Origin: Lawsonibacter celer
GTDB taxonomy: Bacteria > Bacillota > Clostridia > Oscillospirales > Oscillospiraceae
Direction of reading: 5' to 3'
Length of the DNA: 64,000 nucleotides
Assembly (NCBI RefSeq): GCF_014281125.1
Contig: NZ_JACOEA010000002.1
Coordinates: 124,001 to 188,000, forward strand
A model generated the notes under the pieces. That model saw nothing but the letters and a program-made list of their open reading frames with translations, ran no database searches and had not been told where the DNA came from. Below are positions 52,894-61,903 of the stretch, in pieces; within the stretch, counting starts at the first letter, position 1; each line of letters opens with the position of its first letter. Position numbers and translations under genes: made by a program.

Positions 52894-53940
52894 ATGAAAA
52901 AGCTCTCTCGCCTGACCGCATTTGCTCTGGCGGTCATCTTGGCCCTGTCCTTGGCCGCCTGCGGCAGCAGCGGCAGCGGCACCGCCGATACGCCCGCGCC
53001 CGGCACCGGTTCTCCGGCCCCCACCGGCTCCCAGTCCTCTGAGACCCCCGCCGGCAGCGGCGAGAGCTATGTGGTAGGCATCTGTCAGCTGGCCCCCCAT
53101 GTGGCGCTGGACGCCGCTACCCAGGGCTTCAAGGACGCCCTGACCGAGGCGCTGGGCGACCAGGTCGCCTTTGATGAAAAGAACGCCGCCGGTGACACTC
53201 CCACCTGCTCCACCATCATCAACGGCTTTGTCTCCAACAGTGTGGACCTGATCCTGGCTAACGCCACCCCGGCTCTGCAGGCCGCCGCCACCGCCACCTC
53301 TGACATTCCCGTGCTGGGCACCTCCGTCACCGAGTACGGCGTGGCCCTGGGCATTGACGGCTTTACCGGAACCGTGGGCACCAATGTCTCCGGCACCTCC
53401 GACCTGGCCCCGCTGGATCAGCAGGCCGCTATGATCAAGGAGTGGTGCCCCGACGCCCAGAGCGTGGGCCTTCTCTACTGCTCAGCCGAGCCCAACAGCC
53501 AATATCAGGTGGACGAAGTCCAGAAGTACCTGGAGGAGCTGGGCTTCACCTGCACCCAGTACCCCTTCTCCGACACCAACGACATGGCCTCGGTCACCCA
53601 GAGCGCTGCTGACAGCAACGACGTGCTCTATGTCCCCACGGACAATACCGCGGCCAACAACACCGGTATTATTGACAACATCTGCCACGGCAAGGTGCCG
53701 GTATTTACCGGCGAGGAGGGAATCTGTGCCGGCTGCGGTGTGGCCACCCTGTCCATCAGCTATTATGACCTGGGTGTAACCACCGGCCAGATGGCGGTCA
53801 AGATCCTCACCGGCGAGGCCGATGTGTCCGAGATGCCCATTGAGTACGCCCTTCAGTTCACCAAGAAGTATAACGAGGCTATGTGTGCCGCTCTGGGCCT
53901 GACGCCTCCCGACGGCTATGAGGCGATTGCCGCCGAGTAA
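52894..53940 (+). CDS. ABC importer substrate-binding lipoprotein (TrpX type)
   Basis: A 348-residue lipoprotein (lipobox SLAACGSS) with a Ser/Thr/Pro linker and an ABC_sub_bind fold: VGICQLAPHVALDAATQGFKD, VDLILANATPALQAA, VTEYGVA and YVPTDNTAANNTG. Relatives serve tryptophan/tyrosine or other aromatic ligands, but the ligand is not provable here. GGAGG lies eight bases before ATG 52894. Followed by the permease and ATPase of the same importer. Confidence 0.9.
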   Translation: MKKLSRLTAFALAVILALSLAACGSSGSGTADTPAPGTGSPAPTGSQSSETPAGSGESYVVGICQLAPHVALDAATQGFKDALTEALGDQVAFDEKNAAGDTPTCSTIINGFVSNSVDLILANATPALQAAATATSDIPVLGTSVTEYGVALGIDGFTGTVGTNVSGTSDLAPLDQQAAMIKEWCPDAQSVGLLYCSAEPNSQYQVDEVQKYLEELGFTCTQYPFSDTNDMASVTQSAADSNDVLYVPTDNTAANNTGIIDNICHGKVPVFTGEEGICAGCGVATLSISYYDLGVTTGQMAVKILTGEADVSEMPIEYALQFTKKYNEAMCAALGLTPPDGYEAIAAE

Positions 53941-53958
53941 AGCTCCCCGTTTTCATCA

Positions 53959-53994
53959 AAAGCAGCGGAAAAGGCTTCCCTTTTCCGCTGCTTT
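53959..53994 (+). terminator. Intra-operon hairpin after the binding-protein gene
   Basis: Perfect 16-base arms (53959-53974, 53979-53994) with a CTTC loop. It lacks a clear T run. It probably dampens transcription or protects the 3' end, so that the binding protein is made in excess over the permease. Confidence 0.7.
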
Positions 53995-54050
53995 GTATTA
54001 TACTATTGAAAGTTATTGCCTTTTACTATAGACGGAGGGGAACTGCAATT

Positions 54051-55001
54051 ATGTTGGGCTTTATCAATGCATTGCCAGGCGCCGTGTCCCAGGGCCTGAT
54101 CTGGGGTATTATGGCCATCGGCGTCTATCTCACCTATAAGATTCTGGATGTGGCCGACCTGACCGTGGACGGTTCGATCTGCACCGGGGGCGCCGTTTTT
54201 GTGGTACTTTTTACCGGCGGCGTGCCGATGCCGCTGGCCATGCTGGCCGCCTTTGGTATTGGCCTGCTGGCCGGACTGGTGACCGGACTTCTCCACACCT
54301 TCTGCGGCATCCCCGCCATCCTGGCCGGCATTCTGACCCAGCTGGGCCTGTACTCGGTCAACATGGCGATCATGGGCATGAAGGCCACGGTGGCCATCAA
54401 CGTCACCAACCCCGACCTGCTGGATCAGCTGCTGGTTTCCCTGCGCTTTGTGCAGGATGTGGCGAAGGGCACCCGCCCCTTCTGGCGGCACCCCATTTTC
54501 GTGGTAGGCCTGTTCACCGTGGTGGTCATTGCCGCCCTCTACTGGTTCTTCGGCACTGAGCTGGGCGCCTCCCTGCGGGCCACGGGCTCCAACCAGAACA
54601 TGGCCCGGGCCCAGGGCATCAATACCAGCTTTACCACGGTGCTGGGCCTTATGCTCTCCAACGGCATGGTGGCCCTGTCCGGCGCTCTGCTGGCCCAGTA
54701 CACCAGCGCCAGCGAGATTAATATGGGCCGGGGCGCCATTGTCATCGGCCTGGCCGCCGTCATCATCGGCGAGGTCCTCTTCGGCAAGGTATTCCGCAAC
54801 TTTTCCCTCAAGCTCCTGGCCGTGTCCATCGGCGCGATCATCTATTACATCGTCCTCCAGGCGGTGCTGGCCCTGGGCCTCAATCCCAACTATCTCAAGC
54901 TGCTCTCCGCGGTGATTGTGGCCATCTTCCTCAGCGTCCCCTACTGGAAGGGCAAATATTTCGGCAAATCACTCAAGAAGGGAGCTGGCAGCCATGCTTG
55001 A
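54051..55001 (+). CDS. ABC importer permease (TrpY type)
   Basis: A 316-residue permease of the branched-chain/ribose-type (BPD_transp_2) family with about nine helices. VADLTVDGSICTGGAVF and the cytosolic coupling region GASLRATGSNQNMARAQGI are visible. ATG 54051 follows GGAGGGG. It overlaps the ATPase gene by eight bases. Confidence 0.9.
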   Translation: MLGFINALPGAVSQGLIWGIMAIGVYLTYKILDVADLTVDGSICTGGAVFVVLFTGGVPMPLAMLAAFGIGLLAGLVTGLLHTFCGIPAILAGILTQLGLYSVNMAIMGMKATVAINVTNPDLLDQLLVSLRFVQDVAKGTRPFWRHPIFVVGLFTVVVIAALYWFFGTELGASLRATGSNQNMARAQGINTSFTTVLGLMLSNGMVALSGALLAQYTSASEINMGRGAIVIGLAAVIIGEVLFGKVFRNFSLKLLAVSIGAIIYYIVLQAVLALGLNPNYLKLLSAVIVAIFLSVPYWKGKYFGKSLKKGAGSHA

Positions 55002-55788
55002 GGTCCAGGACATCTACAAGACCTTTAACCCGGGAACCGTCAACGAGAAGCGTGCCCTGAACGGGGTATCCGTCACGCTGAACGACGGAGACTTTGTCAC
55101 CGTCATCGGCGGCAACGGCGCGGGCAAATCCACACTGCTCAACGCCATTGCCGGCGTGTGGCCGGTGGACCGGGGTGCGATTCTGATCGACGGGCAGAAC
55201 GTGACCCGTCTGCCGGAGCACAAGCGGGCCAAATTTATCGGCCGGGTGTTTCAGGACCCCATGATGGGCACGGCCGCCTCCATGCAGATTGAGGAGAATT
55301 TGGCTCTGGCCGCCCGCCGGGGAGAGAGCCGCACGCTCCGCGCCGGCATCACCAAGGCGGAGCGTGAAACCTACCGCGAGCTGCTGAAGATCCTGGATCT
55401 GGGGTTGGAGGACCGCCTGACCAGCAAAGTGGGCCTGCTCTCCGGCGGTCAGCGCCAGGCCCTTACTCTGCTGATGGCCACGCTGAAAAAGCCCAAGCTT
55501 CTGCTGCTGGACGAGCACACCGCCGCCCTCGACCCCAAGACTGCGGCCAAGGTGTTGGACACCACGGAGAAAATTGTCCAGCGGGACCGGCTGACCACCC
55601 TGATGATTACCCACAACATGCGCGACGCCATCGCCCACGGCAACCGGCTGATTATGATGTACGAGGGCCGCGTGGCCATCGACGTGTCCGGTGAGGAGAA
55701 GAGGAAGCTCACCGTGGAGGACCTACTGGCAAAATTCGGCCAGGTCAGCGGCTCGGACGAGGCCAACGACAAGCTGCTGCTCTCGTAA
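54994..55788 (+). CDS. ABC importer ATPase (TrpZ type)
   Basis: A 264-residue ATPase with Walker A GGNGAGKST, Q-loop FQDPMMG, signature LSGGQRQAL, Walker B LLLLDEHTAALDP and switch His in MITHNM. The DEHTAALDP form is typical of this importer subfamily. ATG 54994 follows GGAG and lies inside the permease gene. Confidence 0.93.
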   Translation: MLEVQDIYKTFNPGTVNEKRALNGVSVTLNDGDFVTVIGGNGAGKSTLLNAIAGVWPVDRGAILIDGQNVTRLPEHKRAKFIGRVFQDPMMGTAASMQIEENLALAARRGESRTLRAGITKAERETYRELLKILDLGLEDRLTSKVGLLSGGQRQALTLLMATLKKPKLLLLDEHTAALDPKTAAKVLDTTEKIVQRDRLTTLMITHNMRDAIAHGNRLIMMYEGRVAIDVSGEEKRKLTVEDLLAKFGQVSGSDEANDKLLLS

Positions 55789-56312
55789 TGCCCGCCATGG
55801 ATAGAAAAAGTGGTCTGACTTTTCGCTCTGCAGGCCAAGAGGATGTCCCTCTGATCCTGCACTTTATCCGCGCCCTGGCGGAATATGAAAAAATGCTGGA
55901 CCAGGTGGTCGCCACCGAATCGCTGCTTCGGGAATGGATTTTTGAACGGCAAAAGGCGGAGGTTCTCTTTGCGCTTGCGGATGGAAAAGAGGTGGGCTTT
56001 GCCCTGTTCTTCCACAATTTCTCCACCTTCCTGGGCCGCTCCGGACTCTATCTGGAGGATCTCTTCGTCTCCCCGGAGCACCGGGGAAAGGGGTATGGAA
56101 AGGCGATCTTGACACAGCTTGCACAGATTGCCCTGGAACGCGGCTGCGGAAGACTGGAATGGTCGTGTCTGGACTGGAATCAGCCGAGCATCAACTTCTA
56201 CCGCTCCCTTGGTGCGGAGCCCATGGAGGACTGGACCGTCTACCGTCTGGCCGGTGACACGCTCAGGCGGGTGGCTGAGGGCGGGGCACAGCCACCCTTC
56301 CAAGGGAATTAA
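55788..56312 (+). CDS. GNAT family N-acetyltransferase
   Basis: A 174-residue acetyltransferase. FRSAGQEDVPLILHFIRALAEYEKM, GLYLEDLFVSPEHRGKGYGKAIL (acetyl-CoA loop) and LEWSCLDWNQPSINFYRSLGAEPM match the spermidine/thialysine acetyltransferase (SAT/PaiA-like) branch. Its ATG overlaps the ATPase stop (TAATG), so it is translationally coupled to the importer; the imported amine or amino acid could be its substrate (inference). Confidence 0.88.
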   Translation: MPAMDRKSGLTFRSAGQEDVPLILHFIRALAEYEKMLDQVVATESLLREWIFERQKAEVLFALADGKEVGFALFFHNFSTFLGRSGLYLEDLFVSPEHRGKGYGKAILTQLAQIALERGCGRLEWSCLDWNQPSINFYRSLGAEPMEDWTVYRLAGDTLRRVAEGGAQPPFQGN

Positions 56313-56318
56313 AAGGAA

Positions 56319-56358
56319 ACGAAGCGGCGTTCCGGCCATGGCCGGAACGCCGCTTCGT
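56319..56358. terminator. Terminator between convergent genes
   Basis: Perfect 19-base arms (56319-56337, 56340-56358). Confidence 0.8.
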
Positions 56359-56393
56359 CTTCATCCGGGCAGGGCCCGTCCGTCCACATTCTC

Positions 56394-58310
56394 CTACACC
56401 GGTAGAATCCCGGTGTAGGAGAACAGGGTGTACACCAGGCTGGCCGCCTCCTCCCGGGTGGTGGCAGCCGTGGGGACGATCTCCTCCAAATCCTCCCACA
56501 GCAGGTTGATGGTGTTGCCCAGAAGGCCCTGCTGGCTGCACGCCAGAAGCCAAGTCTCCGCCTGTGCCCAGGAGGCATAACCGGAAAGCTCCGCCGCCTG
56601 AAGGGCGTCCTCCGGCATGGCCAGAGCAGCCTCATAGAAATACAGATTCAGCCGCTCCGCCATGCGACCCATGATGGCGATAAACTGTTCGTGGGTCACC
56701 GGATCGTCCGGGCGGAACTTTCCGCCGCCCACGCCGGTCACCAGGCCCAGATTCGCCAGAGCGTTGACGGCCTGCCCATACCACATGTCCAGCGACACGT
56801 CCGTAAAATTACTCTCCTTTACCGGCAGGGTGTAGCCCAGTGCCTGATAGAGCAGGGCGCACAGCTGGGCTCGGGTGAGCGTTCCCTCCGGGTGGAAGGC
56901 GCCGCTTCCGTCGCCGGCCACAATGCCGTAGGTGGCCAGAATATCAATCTGCTGTCCGTAAGGGGACCCCGCCGTATCCGAGAAGTCCCTGGACCGATAG
57001 TCCAGTCCGTGGGCCTGGGCCACCGCCTCCGGGGAGGTATCCTTCCAGCCGGTGGAACCTCCGGTCCCCTCCAGCAGGCGCACATTGGAGGGAATCGCCT
57101 CCAGCAGCAGCGTAAAAGCTGCACGGTTCTCCTCCTGCAACGCGGTGTCCAGGTTGATGTACCAGCGCCATCCCATGTCCAGCCGCAGCAGCCCGGTGGT
57201 ATCCCCCTTGGGGTTCGAGGTGCACAGCAGCTTCGCCACCTCGTCCGCAGCCCCGGCGGGCACCAGCAGATGGGGGATGACCCCCACCGTGTCCGTGGTA
57301 TTGCCCGAGGCGGAGAAGAAGCGGTAGGAGGTAATCTTCATGGCATCGCCGTCGGGGAAATACTCCGGCAGGGCCTCTTTGTCCAGCACGCTCTGGGCCA
57401 CGCCCTTTCCATAGGTACGTTCCCCCACCGCGATCCCCGCGTTTTTGTCCCGCACTGCGGCGGTAAACAGCTCGGAGGCACTGGCCGTATAGGGGTCTGT
57501 CAGCACAATGACCGGGTCCAGAGTAATGGAGTCCTCATTGGTGCCATAAGCGCCGTACTCCCCGCTGCTGTCCCGGAGATAGGCCAGCGCGCCCGAGCCG
57601 GTAAACAGGCCGACCGAGCGAATGGCTGCGTCAATCACGCCTCCACCGTTGGAACGCAGGTCCACAATCCAGTGATCCACCGCGCTGTCATTTGCGGTGA
57701 TCCCGTCGGTAAAATGACCCAAGGTCTCCGCGCCAAAGGTATCGCATTCAATCAGGCCGATGTGCCCGTCCTCCACCTGGGTAATGGTGGCGGGTATGAC
57801 CACCTCCCTGCGGGTGAGGGTTACGGTGTGGCGGCCCCCACCCCGGATATAGGTGATGGATACCTGGGTGCCCTCTTCTCCGCGCATCCACTCCGCCACC
57901 GTCTCCACCGTCTCTCCGGCGGTTGCCTTTCCGTCCACAGCGGTAATCAGATCGCCCTTTTCCAGTCCGCCGTCCTGGGCGGGAGAGTCGTCGTACACAT
58001 ATTCAACGCGCAGTCCCCCCTCCTCCTGTACCGAGGCCACCCCGATCCCCACCAGCGAGGTGTCCAGCATGGTGCTGCTGAACTGCTCGTACTCCTCTGG
58101 TGTAAAGTAGGCGGTGTAGGGGTCGCCCAGTGCCTCCACCATATCCTGAATCGTGGGCTGGGTCAGCACTCCTTCCGGCACCTCATCAATATAGTGCTTC
58201 ACCAGCAGTTCCCTGGCCTGATCCAGAGTCAATGCGTGGGCAGCCGGCGCAAGCGCAAGCGCAAGAGTGAGTCCAACGGCCGTCAGGCGGGCGGAAATAC
58301 GGTGTTTCAT
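56394..58310 (-). CDS. S41 carboxyl-terminal protease with SLH domains
   Basis: A 638-residue secreted protein. A signal peptide (1-28, ending AAHA) leads to a short tail-protease N-domain, a PDZ domain (about 85-170, GIGVASVQEE...GGLEKGDLITAVDG), an S41 catalytic domain with Ser in TASASELF (about 277) and Lys in TYGKGVAQ (about 301), and a C-terminal part with SLH-like repeats (about 450-638; FSDTAG...ILATYGIVAGDGSGAFHPEGTLTRAQ and FTDVSLDMWYGQAVNALANLGLVTG). The SLH part would hold the protease on the wall. ATG 58310 follows GGAGG. Confidence 0.92.
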   Translation of the reverse strand: MKHRISARLTAVGLTLALALAPAAHALTLDQARELLVKHYIDEVPEGVLTQPTIQDMVEALGDPYTAYFTPEEYEQFSSTMLDTSLVGIGVASVQEEGGLRVEYVYDDSPAQDGGLEKGDLITAVDGKATAGETVETVAEWMRGEEGTQVSITYIRGGGRHTVTLTRREVVIPATITQVEDGHIGLIECDTFGAETLGHFTDGITANDSAVDHWIVDLRSNGGGVIDAAIRSVGLFTGSGALAYLRDSSGEYGAYGTNEDSITLDPVIVLTDPYTASASELFTAAVRDKNAGIAVGERTYGKGVAQSVLDKEALPEYFPDGDAMKITSYRFFSASGNTTDTVGVIPHLLVPAGAADEVAKLLCTSNPKGDTTGLLRLDMGWRWYINLDTALQEENRAAFTLLLEAIPSNVRLLEGTGGSTGWKDTSPEAVAQAHGLDYRSRDFSDTAGSPYGQQIDILATYGIVAGDGSGAFHPEGTLTRAQLCALLYQALGYTLPVKESNFTDVSLDMWYGQAVNALANLGLVTGVGGGKFRPDDPVTHEQFIAIMGRMAERLNLYFYEAALAMPEDALQAAELSGYASWAQAETWLLACSQQGLLGNTINLLWEDLEEIVPTAATTREEAASLVYTLFSYTGILPV

Positions 58311-58326
58311 AGGCACAATCCTCCTA

Positions 58327-58354
58327 ATATTATGTAACCCATATTTTACAACAA
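58327..58354 (-). promoter_or_regulatory. Promoter of the S41 protease gene
   Basis: On the minus strand TTGTTG (58349-58354), 16 bases and TAATAT (58327-58332), right before the ribosome site. The leader is therefore very short. Confidence 0.5.
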
Positions 58355-58473
58355 AATGGACGCAGACACAATGCCCGCGTCCGTTTTGTTTCTTTTTGTC
58401 ATTCTTCCGGCAAATGCACTGCGCTTGTGCCTCCGCCTGTCCCAGGGCCCGGTGTTATGTCATCCTGGGTGAC

Positions 58474-58800
58474 CTATCCGGCGTCCTCCCCCAGGATGCG
58501 CACAGCCGTGCCGTAAGCCGTCACCTCCGCAGCCCCCTGCATGACCGAGGAGGAGGTATAGCGCAGGTTGACCACCGCATCCGCTCCCATCTCCTCCGCC
58601 TCATCCACCATACGTTTGGTTGCGATCTGCCTGGCCTGTTTGAGCATGTCGGTATAGCTCTCAATCTCGCCCCCCACGAGCGTCTTCATGCCGGCCATGA
58701 AATCCTTGCCAAAGTTCTTAGACTGAACCACACTGCCTTTGACCACACCCAGTGCCTCAATCTTTTTTCCTGGAATATAGTCAATATTTAGAAGCAACAT
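58474..58800 (-). CDS. YbjQ/UPF0145 family protein
   Basis: A 108-residue protein of the YbjQ family (heavy-metal-binding-domain-like fold, pentameric). KNFGKDFMAGMKTLVGGEIESYTDML and MGADAVVNLRY are the family hallmarks. Function unknown. It overlaps the end of the MerR gene, so the two form an operon. Confidence 0.9.
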   Translation of the reverse strand: MLLLNIDYIPGKKIEALGVVKGSVVQSKNFGKDFMAGMKTLVGGEIESYTDMLKQARQIATKRMVDEAEEMGADAVVNLRYTSSSVMQGAAEVTAYGTAVRILGEDAG

Positions 58801-59431
58801 CTTCTTCTCCTCCTTTAATCTGTTTGAAGCGCTGAATCAGCGCAAGAAAAACGCCCACTACCGGCACTACCGGAAGCGCCAGCAAGAAAATCAGCACCGG
58901 CAGAGGCGGCGCCCCCTCCGGGTCCACGGCAAACGCCCAAACCATCAGAGCGATAACCGCCCCCATCAGCCCGGTAAAGACCGCCGCGGCGAGAATGGGC
59001 CCAACATATCGCTTCCTGGTGTCGTTCTTTTTGATATTCACAAAATTCGTTCCCTCCCGTTCCAGCTGCTCCATCTCTTCCAAATAGTGCTCCGCCTCCA
59101 ACGCGGCCAGCGTCACCTCCGCATCCCGGAGACGTCCGCACAGCAGCTTCATCGTCTCCAGATTCTCCTGCTCCCGCTCCAGCTGGATCACATGGCGGCG
59201 CATACCGTCCGAAAGTGTGAGCGTCCCCCGCTGCATCCTGCGGATCTCCTCCAGGGGCAGGTCCAGCTTGCGCAGCAGTTTGATCTTCTTCAGGGTTTCC
59301 ACATCCGCCTCGCCATAGTCCCGATATCCGTTTTCCGCGTTTCTGTCCGGGGCCAACAGCCCCTCCTTTTCATAGAACCGGATATTGCGTTTGGTGACCC
59401 CCACCAGCCGCTCCACCTCGTTGATTTTCAT
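58781..59431 (-). CDS. MerR-family regulator with C-terminal membrane helices
   Basis: A 216-residue regulator: winged-helix MerR domain (1-70, MKINEVERLVGVTKRNIRFYEKEGLL, NGYRDYGEAD), a coiled coil (75-125) and two C-terminal membrane helices (about 145-170 and 178-200). The membrane tail is unusual and suggests envelope sensing. GGGAGGAGAGG precedes ATG 59431. A MerR-type promoter lies 20 bases upstream. Confidence 0.9.
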   Translation of the reverse strand: MKINEVERLVGVTKRNIRFYEKEGLLAPDRNAENGYRDYGEADVETLKKIKLLRKLDLPLEEIRRMQRGTLTLSDGMRRHVIQLEREQENLETMKLLCGRLRDAEVTLAALEAEHYLEEMEQLEREGTNFVNIKKNDTRKRYVGPILAAAVFTGLMGAVIALMVWAFAVDPEGAPPLPVLIFLLALPVVPVVGVFLALIQRFKQIKGGEEDVASKY

Positions 59432-59453
59432 TTCCTCTCCTCCCTGTAGGAAC

Positions 59454-59484
59454 AGCATACACCTTTCACCCAATGGAAGGTCAA
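59454..59484 (-). promoter_or_regulatory. MerR-type promoter with 19-base spacer and dyad
   Basis: On the minus strand TTGACC (59479-59484), a 19-base spacer and TATGCT (59454-59459). An ACCTT/AAGGT dyad (59461-59481) fills the spacer. The over-long spacer with a centred dyad is the hallmark of a MerR-activated promoter, so the MerR-ybjQ operon is probably autoregulated. Confidence 0.78.
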
Positions 59485-59542
59485 GGCTTTTTTGCCGCAA
59501 AGGATAGAACAGTCCCCCGGCTTTGGCCGAGGGACCGGGTGA

Positions 59543-60757
59543 TTATTCTGATTTTACCAGGTTTACCAGCACATCCGTCATCTTTTCCAGCGCGTTCACC
59601 GGGATGTATTCGTGCACGCCGTGGAAGTTGATGCCGCCAGTCCCCAGATTGGGGCAGGGCAGGCCCATGTAGGACAGCCGAGCGCCGTCGGTGCCGCCGC
59701 GGACCGGCACCACCGCCGGCTCCACCCCCACCGCCGTCATGGCGGCCCGGGCCCGGTGGATCAGATACATATGCGGCTCCACCATTTCCCTCATGTTGTA
59801 GTATTGATCCTTCAGCGTCAGCTCCACCGTACCCGCGCCATACTTGGCGTTCATCTGGCCCACCAGGTCGGTCATCCGCTGCTTGCGGGCCAAAAAGAGC
59901 TCTTTATCGTGCTCCCGGATGATGCAGCCAATATCCACGCAGGTGACATTGCCCTCAATGGAATTGACATGGTAAAAGCCCTCGTAGCCCTCCGTGGTGC
60001 CGGGGGTCTCATCTGCAGGCAGCAGGGAGATCAGCTCGTTGGCGATGAGCACGGCGTTCTTCATCTTATTCTTTGCCTCTCCGGGGTGGATATTCACGCC
60101 GTGGATCGTGATTTTGGCGCTGGCCGCGTTGAAGTTTTCATACTCCAGCTGGCCCAACGCGCCGCCGTCCACGGTGTAGGCCACCGCAGCGCCGAAGCCG
60201 GCCACGTCAAATTTGTCCGCGCCGCGGCCCACCTCCTCGTCCGGAGTAAAGCATACGGCAATGCGGCCGTGAGGAATCTCCGGGTGCTGGGTCAGGTATT
60301 CCACAGCAGTGACGATCTCGGCAATGCCCGCCTTGTCGTCGGCGCCCAGCAGGGTGGTGCCGTCGGTCACGACCAGGTCCTGTCCCACATAGCGGTTCAG
60401 GGTGGGAAACTTCGCCGGGCTAAGCACAATATTTTGCTCCATGTTGAGCACCACGTCGCTTCCGTCGTAGTGCACGATACGGGGCTTCACATCCGCGCCA
60501 GAGGCCTCGGGAGAGGTATCCATATGGGCGATCAGGCCCACGCAGGGCACGCCCTCGCACCCGGCGGTGGCGGGCAGCCAGGCGTACACATAGCCGAACT
60601 CATCCATATGGGCGTTATGCAGCCCAAGGGCGCCCAGTTCCTCCGCCAGTGCCGCGCCCAGCACCTTCTGTTTGTCCGTGGAGGGCATCTGCTCCTGCCC
60701 CTCGGCGGACTGGGTATCAAAACTGACATACTTCAAAAAGCGATTTAAGGCGTTCAT
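59543..60757 (-). CDS. pepT: Peptidase T (tripeptidase)
   Basis: A 404-residue M20 family zinc aminopeptidase that releases the N-terminal residue of tripeptides. Zinc ligands and neighbours are visible in LIAHMDTSPEASG, LLGADDKAGIAEI, FTPDEEVGRGADKFD, IHPGEAKNKM and GGTDGARLSYMGLPCPNLGTGG. AAGGAAG precedes ATG 60757. Transcribed alone, divergent from the hydrolase gene. Confidence 0.95.
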   Translation of the reverse strand: MNALNRFLKYVSFDTQSAEGQEQMPSTDKQKVLGAALAEELGALGLHNAHMDEFGYVYAWLPATAGCEGVPCVGLIAHMDTSPEASGADVKPRIVHYDGSDVVLNMEQNIVLSPAKFPTLNRYVGQDLVVTDGTTLLGADDKAGIAEIVTAVEYLTQHPEIPHGRIAVCFTPDEEVGRGADKFDVAGFGAAVAYTVDGGALGQLEYENFNAASAKITIHGVNIHPGEAKNKMKNAVLIANELISLLPADETPGTTEGYEGFYHVNSIEGNVTCVDIGCIIREHDKELFLARKQRMTDLVGQMNAKYGAGTVELTLKDQYYNMREMVEPHMYLIHRARAAMTAVGVEPAVVPVRGGTDGARLSYMGLPCPNLGTGGINFHGVHEYIPVNALEKMTDVLVNLVKSE

Positions 60758-60794
60758 AAGCACGCTTCCTTTCATCTGGAGCCCCGATTTGCCC

Positions 60795-60823
60795 TTGACG
60801 GCCGGGGCCGGTTGGAATACACT
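60795..60823 (+). promoter_or_regulatory. Promoter of the alpha/beta hydrolase gene
   Basis: TTGACG (60795-60800), a 17-base spacer and TACACT (60818-60823). Confidence 0.7.
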
Positions 60824-60868
60824 GGATTTATGCCAGCTTTATTTTAACATAGAAGGAGCGTATTTTCC

Positions 60869-61834
60869 ATGGCTATTCTGCAGGAATTTACTTTTCCCTC
60901 CAGCGACGGCCTCCACCAGGTCCACGCGATGGAGTGGCTGCCCGAATCCGGCGCCCCGAAGGCGGTGGTCCAGCTGGTCCACGGCATTTCCGAGCATATC
61001 GGCCGCTACGACGCCTTTGCCCGTTTCCTCACAGAGCACGGCTATGCGGTAGTGGGGCACGACCATCTGGGACATGGCCGCACAGCCAGCGGACCGGAGG
61101 AATATGGCTTCTTTGCCGAACAGGACGGGTGGAAGCACGTGCTGCGGGATGCCCGCACACGCCGGAAGCTGGCCGGGGAGCGCTTTCCCGGCCTGCCCTA
61201 TTTCCTCATGGGGCACTCTATGGGGTCCTTTGTGGTCCGCGGCTATCTGATGGTCTATCCCGGCACCGTGGACGGGGCCATCCTCTCCGGCACCGGCCAG
61301 GAGCCCCCCTTCCGGGTCAATACAGCCCGTATTCTTTCCGCCCTGGCCATCCGCTCCAAAGGGGCCCGCAGCCAGAGCAAGCTGATCAGCGCCCTGTCCG
61401 TGGGCGCCTACAACAAACAGTTTGCCCCCAACCGCACTGGCGCGGACTGGATCTCCCGGGACACAGCGGTGGTGGACGCCTATCTGCGCGACCCCCTGTG
61501 CCGCTTTCTCCCCTCCGCCGGGATGTACCACGACATGATGCTGGGCCTGCAGTTTCTAGTTAAGCCAGAGCATCTGCGCCGTCTGGATCCGGACACGCCC
61601 GTGTACCTCTTTGCCGGAGATCAGGACCCGGTAGGCGCCTGCGGCGCGGGGGTACGGAGAGTAGCGGACATGCTCCGCCGGGCCGGGGTCAAAGATGTGA
61701 CCGTCCGACTCTACCCCGGCGGCCGACATGAGATGCTCAACGAACTCAACCGTGACGAGGTGTTCCAGGATACGCTGGATTGGCTCGAGGCCCGCTGTAC
61801 CCGGCGCGGGGAGTCGGGAGCCGCCGGCGCCTGA
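60869..61834 (+). CDS. Alpha/beta hydrolase (monoacylglycerol-lipase-like)
   Basis: A 321-residue serine hydrolase of the lysophospholipase/PldB group. The oxyanion region VQLVHGISEHIGRYD, nucleophile GHSMGS (about S116), Asp in FAGDQDPVG and His in GGRHEML (about 287) complete the triad. It has no signal peptide, so it acts on cytosolic lipids or esters. AAGGAGCG precedes ATG 60869. Confidence 0.9.
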   Translation: MAILQEFTFPSSDGLHQVHAMEWLPESGAPKAVVQLVHGISEHIGRYDAFARFLTEHGYAVVGHDHLGHGRTASGPEEYGFFAEQDGWKHVLRDARTRRKLAGERFPGLPYFLMGHSMGSFVVRGYLMVYPGTVDGAILSGTGQEPPFRVNTARILSALAIRSKGARSQSKLISALSVGAYNKQFAPNRTGADWISRDTAVVDAYLRDPLCRFLPSAGMYHDMMLGLQFLVKPEHLRRLDPDTPVYLFAGDQDPVGACGAGVRRVADMLRRAGVKDVTVRLYPGGRHEMLNELNRDEVFQDTLDWLEARCTRRGESGAAGA

Positions 61835-61852
61835 CCCCTCTCCACGGCGGCA

Positions 61853-61888
61853 AAAGCGCCGCGGGATGTGTGTCCCGCGGCGCTTTTT
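61853..61888. terminator. Terminator between hydrolase and hpf genes
   Basis: Perfect 14-base arms (61853-61866, 61873-61886), with TTT on both sides. Confidence 0.85.
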
Positions 61889-61903
61889 CGCATATTCCGG
61901 TGC

